Source: Fremontodendron californicum (lineage: Eukaryota; Streptophyta; Magnoliopsida; Malvales; Malvaceae). Taken from it: a DNA stretch of 64,000 nucleotides. Position 1 is the stretch's first letter. Every line of letters starts with the position of its first letter. A model generated the notes under the pieces. It was not told the DNA's origin, did no database searches, and saw nothing but the letters and a program-made list of their open reading frames with translations. This document shows, piece by piece, positions 9,480-20,843 of this stretch. Position numbers and translations under genes: made by a program. Location of the stretch: contig JAULJL010000027.1 of NCBI GenBank assembly GCA_030761205.1, forward strand, positions 191,001-255,000, given 5' to 3'.

Positions 9480-11925
9480 TTGGTATAAAATTATATAAAA
9501 TGATATCAAAATGATATTAAATGTTATCAAAACTATTACAAATGTTATTAAAATTATTATAAAATTATATCAAAGGTTATCAAAATTATCTCAAAAATCA
9601 TTAAAATTATATCAAATGTTACCAAAAGTATATCTATGATTATCAAAATTATACCAAAGTTACCAAAATCATATCAAAAGTTATTAAATAAAATTATATA
9701 AAAAGTTACTAAAATTATAAAAAATGCTACCAAAAATATTATAAAAATTACAAAATTATATCAAAGGTTATCAAAACTAAATTAAAGGTTAACAAAATCA
9801 TATCAAAGATTGTCAAAATTACATCAAAAGGTTATAAAAACTATATCAAAAGTTATCAAAATTATATCAAAAGTTACCAAAAATATTAAAAATGTTATCA
9901 AAATTATTACAATGGTTATCAAAAATTTGACACAAGTTTTCAAAATTATATCGAAGGTTACTAAAATTATATCAAAGATTTTCACAATTATATCAAGGGT
10001 TACCCAAAAATTATGTCAAACATTACCAAAATTATATGAAAGTTATCGAAATTGTATCAAAATTATATCTAAAGTTACGAAAAGTATTAGAATGGATATT
10101 ATGTCAAAAGTTACCAAAATTTTATCTAAAGTTATCAAAACTATTAGAAAGGATATCAAAATTATATAAAAAGTTACCAAAATTATATCTAAAGTTATCA
10201 AAATTATTAAAAATGTTAGCAAAATTATTACAAAGATTACTAAAAGTATACCAAAATTATATAAAAGATTACCAAGTATATCAAAGGTTGCCAAAATTAT
10301 GTCAAAAGTTACCAAAATTGTATAAATGTTATCAAAATTATATCAAAAATTATCAAAATGAAAAAATCATATCAAATGTTATCAAAATCATATCAAAGGT
10401 TACCAAAATTATATCGAAAGTTGGCAAAATAATTTCAAAAGTTATCAAAACTATATTCAAGATTACCAAAATAATAACAAATGTTATCAGAATTATATTA
10501 AAGGTTATCAAATATCAAAGATTACAAAAATTATTAAAAAGGATAACAAAATTATATCAAAAGCTATCAAAATTATATTAAAGGGTATCAAAATTATATC
10601 CAAGGTTGTCAAAATTATATCAAAAGTTATCAAAATTATATCAAAAGTTACCAAAATTATATCAAAGGTTACGAAAATTATATTAAAAGTTACCAGTATT
10701 ATATTATAGGCTTTCAAAATTTTATCAAACATTATGAAAATTATATCAAGGATTATCAAAATTACATCACAGACACTCAAAATTATATGAAAGTTTACTA
10801 AAATTATTTCAAAGGTTACCAAAAGTTTATCCAAAGTTACCAAAATTTTATAAAGATTATTAAAATTATATAAAAAAAAAATCAAAATGACAAAATCATA
10901 TTAAAGAATAAAGACTATCAAAATCATAAAAAGTTATCAAAATCATATTGAAGGTTACCAAAATTATATCAAATGTTACCAAACTTATTTTAAAGGTTAC
11001 TAAAACTATATCAAAGATTACCAAAATAATTACAAAAGGTTATTAAAATTATATCAAAGATTATCAAAAGTATATCAAAGGTTATCAAAACTATTAAAAA
11101 CATTATCAAAATTATATAAAAAATTATCAAAATTATATTAAAGGGTATCAAAATTATATCAAAAGTTATCAAATTCATATAAAAAATTATCAAAAGTGAT
11201 CAAAATTATATCGAAGGTTATCGAATTTATATCTAAGGTCACCAAAATTATATCAAAGATCATATAAAAGGTTAGCAAAATTATATCAAAGGTTAACAAA
11301 ATTGTATTAAAAGTTATCAAAATCATATCAAATGCTATAAAAATAATATCAAAGGTTATCAAAATCATATCAAAGGTTATCAAACTTATTTCACAGGTTA
11401 CCAAACGTATATCCAAGGTTACTAAAATTATATGAAAGGTTATGAAAATCATATCAAAGATTTTAAAATAATATAAAAGGTTATCAAAATCATTTCAAAA
11501 GTTAACAAAATTATATCCAAGATTGTCAAAATTATCAAAGGTTATCAAAATTATATTATAAGCTTTCAAAATTATATCAAACGTTACGAAAATTATATCA
11601 AAAGTTACCAAAACCAAATTTTTTATCAAAGGTTAACAAAACCGTATCAAAAATTATATTAAAACTTATCAAACTTATAGAAAATGTTATCAAAATTATA
11701 TCAAAGGTTACCAAAATTTATCAAAGGTTACCAATATTATACAAAAAGATTATCAAAATTGTATCAAAGGTACCAAAATTATATAAAAAGTTATCAAGTT
11801 TATATTAAGGGTAATCAAAATTTTATCAAAAGTTATTAAAATCATATCAAATGCTATCAAATCATATCAACAACTAGTAATATCATATCAAAAGGTATCA
11901 AAATCATATCAAATGGTATATTATA
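9480..11925. repeat. Degenerate minisatellite of a 21-bp unit
   Basis: About 2.4 kb consists of variants of a unit close to TATCAAAATTATATCAAAGGT, repeated roughly 115 times with point changes and occasional indels. Because 21 is divisible by three, the array stays open over long stretches on both strands. The plus strand would encode a heptad such as KVTKIIS, the minus strand FDIILVT. These frames follow from the period and are not evidence of genes. Each unit holds two CAAA tracts spaced about 11 and 10 bases apart. The array follows (AT)n/(GT)n sequence and ends in unique AT-rich DNA near 11930. I recognise no transposon ends around it. Confidence 0.93.
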
Positions 11926-13182
11926 TATTTACATTACATAAAAGGTTATGTATTTATTGTTACTTATTATATATTTATGTCAAAATCATTCAGTCTAATC
12001 TCATATGGTAATATATATTATTGTAATTTAACATAATTTTATAATCCATGTGTCCTATCATACTACCAATTTAATCTTAATTATCATATTTGATTATATC
12101 TTCATGTTTCAATTCTTGTCAGTAAATAATGTTTTAAGATTTTTCGTCGCGTAATAGCTAGATAAATAAGATTTTGATTTTTAGCTAGTAAATATTTTTT
12201 TTAATATTATTTCAAAACCTTATTATTTTTTTATTAACAATAAATTTGGAAGTGTTGTTCTTATAAAAATTTTAATAAAAAAATAAAATAGATAAACCAA
12301 AATTAATCAATTTTTAATTTAAATAAAAAAATTAGAAAAGTTTACTTTAATAAGTACTTTAATGTTTAAAATAACAAATAGTTACTATTTTATTAATTTA
12401 ATAAGAAAATCAATAATTAAGGATAAAATAGTTAATTTAATAAATTGTTAAAGACATATATATATATATTTCACTATTTGCATTTTAGGAGTTGGCACTT
12501 TTATATATATTTATTTTCAGACACACGTTCTACGCTTGTAATTAAGTTTATTTATTTAAAAAATTAATACTAAGAAAATTTTACAAATTTTAAAAATAAA
12601 TTTACTTATTTGGATGAGGCATTTAAGAAAAAGATTTCATTTCAATTAAGATTCTTAAAAATCCAAAAATAAAGTACTTGTTTGGATAAAAATAAAAGAT
12701 TTTCAAAATTTAATAAGAATTTCAAGAGAGAATTTGAGGTGCTCAAATTCTTTCTTGAAATTCAAACTAAAGAAGTAGTTTTTCAACAACAAAAAAAAAA
12801 AAATCCAAATCTCTCGTCTCTTTACTGCACAAAGACCACCATAAAATATATAATTAAAAATAAAATATTATTTTATTTAACTTTAAAATATATTTTTTAT
12901 ACTATTAGTAATATCTATATATTTTTACAAATCTAATGATACTCATATTGCATATTTAAATATATATATATATATATATGTTTTTATCTTTAAATATCAT
13001 TATTATTCTTCTTATTATTATTTTTTAATCTTATCAAATTCTAATAGACTAAATTTTCCTTTAAGAAATATTTATCCAATTTTTTATTACAAATAATAAC
13101 ATTTTAAAATACGCTCATATCAAATTTTTTTAAAAATTTTAAAAATTTTCATTCAAACATACTTTCTCTTGCGAAAAAGCTT

Positions 13183-13227
<45 letters not shown>

Positions 13228-13335
13228 CAACTTTATTAATATCTAAAGCAACCAATCGTTTTTATAGGATTGGAAAAGTTGATTCTACTCTAAAGACTCA
13301 TTTAATGTACTCGAACATGAAATCTACCACATTCG
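11926..13335. other. AT-rich intergenic sequence
   Basis: No gene is seen. The segment 12340-12515 (CTTTAATAAGTACTTTAATG, later GGAGTTGGCACTTTTATAT) is a diverged relative of the repeats at 15600-16296. An 84-codon frame at 12682-12936 is low-complexity and rejected. (AT)n runs lie near 12959 and 13187-13224. Confidence 0.6.
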
Positions 13336-14620
13336 ATTTTAATAAGGTTTCCAATTTAAAAACACTCTACTTGATGATAAAATTGTGAGTGTACTTATTA
13401 ATTTGATATAATTTCAAAACTTAAAAGTATAATTGCACTTATATGTTATGAAGAATATAATATTTGTAAAATTATAAAGTTTTTTTTATCCTTTATTAAT
13501 AGTTTATATAAATTTTTACAATTATAATTATGAAATTTACTACTATGTTATTGACCATTACTACTATCTTATTTATCATTTATTAATTTTCCTAAAATTT
13601 TTACTAAGAATTTTACTTTAATAAGATTTTCAATTTATAAGCATACAACATGATTTTTAATTGTGAATTAACCTCCTAAATTGACATAATTTAAAAATTT
13701 TAATGTATAATAAATTTATTTTAATAAGATTTTCAATTTATAAATTTATTTTTTATCATTTATTATTAGGTTATGTAAACTTTATAATTACAATTATGTA
13801 ATCTATTATGTGATCTATCATTTAGTATTATATTATCAATCATTTACTATAATGTTGCCCTTCATTTACTATCCAAAAATATTTTACTAACAATTTTATT
13901 TTAATAAGGTTTTTAATCTAGAAACATGCAACTTGATAACTTAATTATGATTTAATGTGCTAAATTGATATAATTTTAAAACTTAAATGCATATTTATAT
14001 TTAAGTGTTATAAAGATTATGATATTTAAGTATAATTAAAAAAATTATCCTTTATTAATAGATTATGTAAATTTTACAATTATAATTATGATTACTATAT
14101 TATCCATCAATTACTAACTATTTGAAATTTTTGACTAATAATTATATTTTAATAAGATTTTCAATCTAGAAGCATACAACTTGGTGATTTAATTGTGACT
14201 TAACTTGCTAAGTTGATATAATTTTAAGACTTAAAATTGAAGTTTGGTGTTATAAAGATGATGATATTTGTAAAAGTATAAAAATTCTTTTATCCTTTAT
14301 TAATAGTTTATGTAAACTTTTACAATTATAATTATGAAATTTACTACTATATTATCAATTATTTACTACTATGTTATTAATTGGTTACTACTATGTTATT
14401 TAACATTTAATTTACTAATATGTCATATATCAATCAAATACTACTATTTTATTAATGGTTTACCACTATGTTATTAATTATTTACTATCTGAAACTTTTA
14501 CTAACAAATTTTAATAAGGTTTTCAACCTAGAAGCATGCAATTTGATGATTTAACTGTTTTAAATTACTAATTTTATATAATTTCTAAACTTAAATGTAT
14601 AGTTACAGTAGTAATACCAA
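13336..14620. repeat. Imperfect tandem repeat, unit about 250-360 bp
   Basis: The anchor ATTTTAATAAGG/AT followed by TTTCAATCTAGAAGCAT recurs near 13336, 13612, 13898, 14146 and 14508, with a partial copy near 13715. After each anchor come matching segments in the same order: CAACTTGATGATTTAATTG, AAATTGATATAATTTTAAAAC, then TTATCCTTTATTAATAG, ACAATTATAATTATG and CTACTATGTTATTAA. Units vary because the TTACTACTATGTTATTA part is itself repeated a variable number of times. Nothing is coding. Confidence 0.75.
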
Positions 14621-15534
14621 AACCAAAAATACTACATTTAACTTATTAACTATCATTACAAAATTTATTTTTCGATCAATTTTATAAAATTATAAAATTA
14701 TAAGCTTTACACACTACTTCTAATCATACATAACATAATCATAGGTATCGAGATATAATATGAATTTAATTGAAAGAAAAATAAAAGAAAACCAAATACA
14801 TGAATGCACAAAAGGAAGTTGATACCTTAATTTTTTAGGCTAGCTACCCGTGCAATTTGCAACTTTTCTCTCAAAACCAAAAGTGTATTATTTTTGTGAT
14901 TTTATTCTTATAATTTTTTTCAATTCGATTTTTCTTTGGCATACATAATCTTTTCCAATATCTCAAAATGTGTTAACAGTATCTCAAATAAATATACTAA
15001 TCTATGTAATAACTAATAAGTTATATTTCTATTTTATTTTATAAAAAATAATCATTTATTAAGATGCTTAAAATAATTATTTTTACCTAATTGAATGACT
15101 GACTTTTCAATATATTAAGTCATTTGGAGATAAATGCTCATTTCTAAAGCAATTAAAACTTGAATGGTATTATTTTTTTTCTCTCTAAAATATTGAATTA
15201 AAGACCGTTGAATAATTTAATAGCAAAAACTCATGAATGAAGCTTAAAATTATAAACAATTTTATTAAAAAAAATTATATATTTATTTCATTTTATTACG
15301 TTACAATGGCAAGATATGTATGTCATGAGACATGTCTTATTTGGCATTATCAAATGTAGTATTCTCAAAGAAAACTTTAATTCCATTATAAATTACCCAA
15401 TCCTTTCTTTCTTTTTTTCTTTCAATTTTTTGTGTATGATCCTTCACAAAATCATGACAAAGTAGCAACAGACTTGTCCAACATATACAAAGGACCTTGT
15501 GAATTGTGATTTATTCATTTAGTCGTTTAGATGA

Positions 15535-15575
<41 letters not shown>

Positions 15576-15599
15576 GGATAAATAAAAGGCAATGGGGAA
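14621..15599. other. AT-rich intergenic sequence
   Basis: No gene, RNA gene or clear element end is recognised. A 33-bp (AT)n run lies near 15538-15570. Confidence 0.5.
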
Positions 15600-16296
15600 T
15601 GGATGATAAATTTTTTTTAACAACATTTATTTATACATCAATGTAAATATAAAAAAATAAATGGAAAAAATTATTTAATATTTAATTTAATAAAAAATAA
15701 TCAATTAAGGAATTTTACTTTAATAAGGACTTCAATGTTAATGGTAATAAAAAAAATTATTTTAATAAAAAATCATTAATTAAGGACATAATAGTTATAA
15801 AGTAATAAAAATCAATAATAAACCGTTTTTAGTGCAAAAATTTTAAAAAAATAAAGATAAAAAAAAATCAATACTAATTAAGAAGGAATTCTTCTTTAAT
15901 AAGGAATTCTAAGCGCAATTAGGAAGGGATGATATAAATTTTATCAACAACAATTTATTTATACATCAATGTAATATAAAAAAATAAATGGAAAAAATTA
16001 GTTAATATTTAATTTAATAAAAAATAATCAATTAAGAAATTTTACTTTAATAAGGACTTCAATGTTAATGATAATAAAAATATAAATTAATAAAATTTAA
16101 TAAAAAATAATCAATTAAGGAATTTTACTTTAATAAGAACTTCAATGTTAATGATAATAAATAAATAAATTATTTATTTTATTTTAATAAAAATCATTAA
16201 TTAAGGACATAATAGTTAATTTAATAAATTATCAAGGGTATTTATGTTGTTTACTATTTACACTTTTGGAGTTGGTACTTTTATATATAGTATAGA
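15600..16296 (-). mobile_element. Candidate Helitron-like fragment with internal direct repeats
   Basis: Two copies of a ~327-bp unit start near 15600 and 15927. They share GATGATAAATTT, CAACA(A)TTTATTTATACATC and AATAAATGGAAAAAATTA. A ~95-bp subunit (AATAATCAATTAAGGAATTT through TTCAATGTTAATGATAATAA) occurs three times, near 15690, 16016 and 16086. On the minus strand the right end reads TCTATACTATATATAAAAG preceded by A. That resembles the 5'-TC terminus I associate with plant Helitrons, which insert between A and T. No 3' CTRR hairpin end was found, so the class is a guess. Confidence 0.4.
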
Positions 16297-16839
16297 TAAA
16301 ATATCTTAAATACGATTATGACACGATAAAATACACGAGCACGATACGGATACACGAATTATCAGGTCTAGTTTAAACCTTAATAAGGCAAAAAGATGTG
16401 AAAAATATGTAAGATTTTGTAAATATATATGTAAATGATTACTATGGAAATTATTAAATAGTACCATATTTAATATTATATTGTGCCATTAAAATATGGG
16501 GTTGATACTTGAGATATAGATTTGTAATTAAATCCATGTATTTTTATTTCTATTGTCTTTACTTATGTATCTTCAAATTTACTGATTCACTTCATTCCCA
16601 AAGTTATCAGTTGGGCTGATAAATCCATCAAATAAATCAGCCATTTTTGTTCAACTCTTTTATTTATATATATTAATTTATGTTACACATATTTTGCACG
16701 TAAATAATGTAACAAGTTAATAATATTTATTTAATTTTATCGATAATTTATCAAAATAATAATTTTTATTCAATAATTTAAAAATAAAAAAAATTAATAT
16801 GATCTTATTTTTTTAAAAAAATTAAGAACCAATCATTAT
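16297..16839. other. Non-coding sequence with a partial CACGA repeat
   Basis: Bases near 16318-16375 carry a diverged piece of the CACGA-type repeat (ACACGAGCACGATACGG). The rest is AT-rich with no recognised feature. Confidence 0.5.
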
Positions 16840-17545
16840 ACGACACGTGACACAAAATTAGGAGTTATTTGAATAGTATCACACACGAACATGGCATGAA
16901 AAAATAACTAAAATACGACACGACACGAAAAAATAATATGACCACGACATGAATACACGAACGTGTCAAAATTTATATAAAACAAACATGATACAAAATT
17001 GAGAGTTACTTGAATAATGATAATTAGACTTCACAATTTCGAACACGACACAAAAAAAAATAAAATAAAAATCACACAATACAACACGAAAAAATAACAC
17101 TAACACGACACAAATGCACGAATATAATAAAATATATATCAAACGAATCATTGACGTGTCAAAAAAAAATATATATGTAATACATAAAATACGATTATAA
17201 CACGAAAAATAGCATAAACACGATACATATACTTAGATCTGACCACGACATGAATACACGAATGTGTCAAAATTTATATAAAACGATCGCGATACAAAGT
17301 TGAAAGTTATTTGAATAATGACAATTTGACCTGATAATTTCGAACACGACATGAAAAAAACATAATACAATATGAAAAATATCACTAACACAACACGAAT
17401 ACACGAATGTATTAAAATCTATATAATACGAATTATTAAGGTGCCAAATTTTTTATATATGTAATACATGAAATATAATTATAACATGAAAAAATAATAT
17501 GAACATGACACGAATATTTAAATCTTTTTAAATATAAAAAAAGTA
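16840..17545 (-). repeat. CACGA-type tandem repeat, unit about 290-300 bp, copy 1
   Basis: The landmark GACCACGACATGAATACACG recurs at 16940 and 17241 (301 bp apart). A related landmark, CACGACACAAATGCACG / CACAACACGAATACACG, recurs near 17105 and 17391. Each unit contains several ACACGA words, then TGTCAAAATTTATATAAAAC. The same family lies at 39540-40480 in opposite orientation. No coding region is supported; the short frame at 16966-17151 is repeat sequence. Confidence 0.8.
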
Positions 17546-17698
17546 AGTACAATAAAAAAATTTATCCCTTCAATTGAAGGGATAACTTTCAGTTATTTTT
17601 ATAAGATATATAGTACTAATCAACCTAGGTTTGTTAGAAATTAAGAGATCAAGTAATCAAAGAGTGGGAGGCAAGGAGGACTAGAGGCCAAAAATCTG

Positions 17699-17745
<47 letters not shown>

Positions 17746-17789
17746 AAAAGGAAAGCAAATTAATTATATTCGATCGATGTCAATTACTA

Positions 17790-17845
<56 letters not shown>

Positions 17846-17896
17846 CTCTTTCACTATTACAGCAAGCAAGCACCAAACCTAGTGTGGGTTAATTTG
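17546..17896. other. Spacer with two (AT)n runs
   Basis: (AT)n runs at 17700-17741 and 17794-17844 lie just downstream of the minus-strand gene that ends at 17897. No other feature is seen. Confidence 0.6.
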
Positions 17897-18353
17897 TTAC
17901 AGATGAAGAGAGGTATCCACATCATCATCATCATCACAATCCCAATCTTGAAATTTGTTGTGAGAGACATGCAAAAAGGAAGGTGTCTCTGTGACTGTGG
18001 GCAATAAACTCGCAAAAAGTGGGTCCTCCATGCATCCAAAACTACTAGTAAGACACTTACTCTCTGAACCAGACCAGAGGGAGATATTAGGTACTTGACG
18101 AGGTGGTGACCGTGACATTGCAGGTGGCAAGAAGTGAAAGAACAACAACCCTGATGGAGGCTCATAGTCATAAGCCAAACTGGGGTTGCTGCGTTCTTCT
18201 TTAGGCTCCTCCTGCATGCTTTCTTAGTAGTTCCTTCTCTTCTCTCTTCTCCTTCATTCTCTGCAACTGCCTAAATCTCTCTTGCAGTAGTAGAGCAATG
18301 GATGATTGGATGACAATAGGAATAGGGTCATTAATGCTTTCCCTATCCATTTG
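17897..18353 (-). CDS. Small plant protein ending in DVDTSLHL, apparent frameshift
   Basis: From ATG 18353 the minus strand encodes about 45 residues with a helical segment (SSIALLLQERFRQLQRMKEK, then REEKELLRKH) before a stop. From about 18217 a second frame gives 106 codons: EPKEERSNPSLAYDYEPPSG, a proline-rich middle, an acidic run (DCDDDDD) and the C-terminus VDTSLHL with TAA at 17899-17897. Both halves look like one small plant protein family that I vaguely recall but cannot name. There is no room for an intron at the junction, so the copy is frameshifted, or the ATG at 18217 is the real start. TATA-like sequences on the minus strand lie near 18373-18384, 18434-18444 and 18511-18521. Function unknown. 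Confidence 0.5.
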
Positions 18354-20360
18354 ATGAGCAGAAAATCAAATACTATATATATGATATTCTTTTGCTCTAA
18401 CTAAAATAACCTAGCTACCACTAGCAAATCAATGCCTATATATGCAAGAAAGGCGGTGGAGGTGAAGTAATCTAATTAAGGAGCGTTGAATGGCTTTACG
18501 TGTATTTTTATATATAGGATGTTGGCATGGTTCCCAGGGTTTGCTTGAATTAGTTTAAGGCATGCATTTAGTTGTTCGATAAAATTCTAAATTAAGGGAA
18601 TAGAATCGGCAGCTAAGCGGCAAAGTCCAAAAGGAAAAGGTTTTGTGGCCAATCTTAGCTAGGGGGAGTACTTAGGTAATTCGTGTATGTGGGAGCGAAG
18701 TGAGAAGTGAGAAGAGGCAAAAGCAACGTTAAAGGAGAAAGAGTTTTGAGAGGAGAGTCCAAAAGAATGTTGAAAGTACGTACGTAGCACATGATGGAAG
18801 GGTATGTTTGGAGGAATAATAGCTTGGCCTTGGGGGGATGCTCTGTCAGCTTTCCCCCAATCCAAAGCCTCTTTTTTAGCTTTGGAGAGATGATGGAGCC
18901 TTTCTTGGTGGGTTTTTTTTTTTTGGTTTTTGTATGGGTAAATAAATTTTAAAAACTCCATTAATTGAATTCATCATTTTCTTCCAAAATTTCCCTCTTT
19001 TAGACCTTTCTTTATTCTTAGTTAACTGTTTAGGGCAAGAGAGAAGGAGCAGAGGTGGGGGCGGTGTGAGGCTGGGCTAAAAGACAAGGGTTAGAATAGG
19101 GAATAATCTTAGGAGCTCACAATGTTTTGATTGAACAATATTAATGTATGGCAAAGAGAGACAAACATTCTCTCTCTCTCATTCAAGATATAATGTTTTT
19201 GTCTTGAAGTTGTTGGAAGGGAATGGCATGCAGAGATGAAAGCTGCAGATGGCAACAGTGTTGGGATTGGATGCTTCGATCTTTTTATGCAGCGGAAGCA
19301 CCCTCCCTCTATTATTTATTTTGGATTTGGAAGCTAGACGAGTACTGCTGTGCTGGGTGGATTGAAAACAAATATATGGGGATGGGGTCATAGACAAGGC
19401 GTGCAGATGATATTCGATCCTTTATATACCTTCTAAGTGGCTAAGGCAGTAGCCTAAATGTAGCCTTTGTCCATGTTTTAATTAATTAATTAATTGTCGA
19501 TGATAGATATCCCTCAACTCACATATAGTAATAATGTATGGAGACACGCAGATTTAAAAATTCACTATTGACCAACATAATTATTAATATTAACTGCAAT
19601 GCTAGCTGCATTATCTCAAATCTAAATAAACTTAGATATAAAGAAGCTAGCAGCAGCTGCACAAGTCCTCTGCGCTGATAACTATTTCAAGTTTAATTAA
19701 GCATTCCATTTAACAACGTTCATCAAGAATCAATTCCTTGTGCAGATTAATGCAGACTCAAATTTTAACTAACTAACTAGCTACTTACAATATATAATTT
19801 CTTTGAAATTAAGGGAATTACAATGAGAAAATGTGCTTTAATTACCAGTTACCAGCACTTTGCCAGTTTTGATCTTCCAATGAATTATTGGCAGTTTGGC
19901 ACTAACATGCAGATCTGGACCTTCTTTTTAATTAGGGTGTACCAACAGCATTGGTAACTAGCTAGGGATGGCCTCAATAACATGTAGTACGCTATCTAAC
20001 TCATTTTTTCTTCATTGGCTGCATTTGTGTTGAATGTTGCTAGAATCTGCCCGTTTGGACCACCCATATGAATTGAATGCATGTTTACATTCACTGCAAA
20101 TTCTCAATGCCAAAAAGGGCAAGAAACCATGCATGGCCGCCCAACTAATTACAAAGTGTCCATATTACACGTAATTATTATTATTATTATTATTATTATT
20201 TTGAGAAAAAGGAAATCTATGCTTCTCTACTCTTCATTTCGTCCCTCTTTTAATTTTGATAAGAATGATGAATCAGAGAAACCTACCACTTCCTTCCGTT
20301 TATGGAAAATAACTTGATGAAATTAAGTGAATGCTTTGTGGTTTGTAATTTGTAATTATT
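18354..20360. other. Intergenic region between the small gene and LINE B
   Basis: This holds the presumed promoter of the minus-strand gene, (ATTA)n near 19478-19495 and (TTA)n near 20172-20201. Frames at 18659-18961 and 19179-19397 (minus) show no domain, conserved motif or splice context, so I do not call them genes. Confidence 0.55.
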
Positions 20361-20570
20361 AGTGGCTTAGAAAAACGGTTAAGAAAAACGCTCTCAACTC
20401 ACGATAGCGACTTTCATGATTTGAGGATTTTCTGGCCAAATTTCATCATTTTTAGCAATACTTTCAGAGATTTCGATTACTGATACGATTTTCACCAATT
20501 CGGACCAATTTAACGCTGTTTTTCAGCTCATTTTTGGAAAATTTGAGCTCAACAACTTCGACAATTGGGA

Positions 20571-20843
20571 ATGGATTCCTTGCGAATTTCATCGGAGAAA
20601 GTAACTACTCCAAGATCGTCGGATCTTCGGCAGAGAAGCTTCAAGCAAGTTGTTAATGGAGATGTTCCCCCCAAATCTGCTGGATCGGATCGAGGCAAAC
20701 TACTGGATAAGCCAGGGGAAGATGGCGAAGGGATAAGAACAGAGTCAGTTTTACCTAACTCTGCTGATGTGACAGCAATGTTGTTGCTCAACCCTCTGAG
20801 AGCTTTGACTTCACTGGATCCCAGAGCAGTTCCTCAGACATGA
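20571..20843 (+). pseudogene. LINE B ORF1 N-terminal remnant
   Basis: The frame from ATG 20571 gives about 90 residues starting MDSLRISSEKVTTPRSSDLR, with QRSFKQVVNGD, the sort of N-terminus seen in plant L1 ORF1 proteins. It ends at TGA 20841-20843 next to sequence from the endonuclease, so the RNA-binding part of ORF1 has been deleted. Assignment to ORF1 rests on position and composition. Confidence 0.55.

Noticed and set aside
9810..10581. Long lysine/isoleucine-rich frames (119 and 181 codons)
   Set aside because: They follow from the 21-bp repeat period. Equivalent frames exist on the other strand and there is no other coding sign.
12682..12936. 84-codon frame
   Set aside because: Lysine, phenylalanine and isoleucine only, in AT-rich DNA; no motif.
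18659..18961. 100-codon minus-strand frame
   Set aside because: No recognisable domain, no coherent composition, no splice context.
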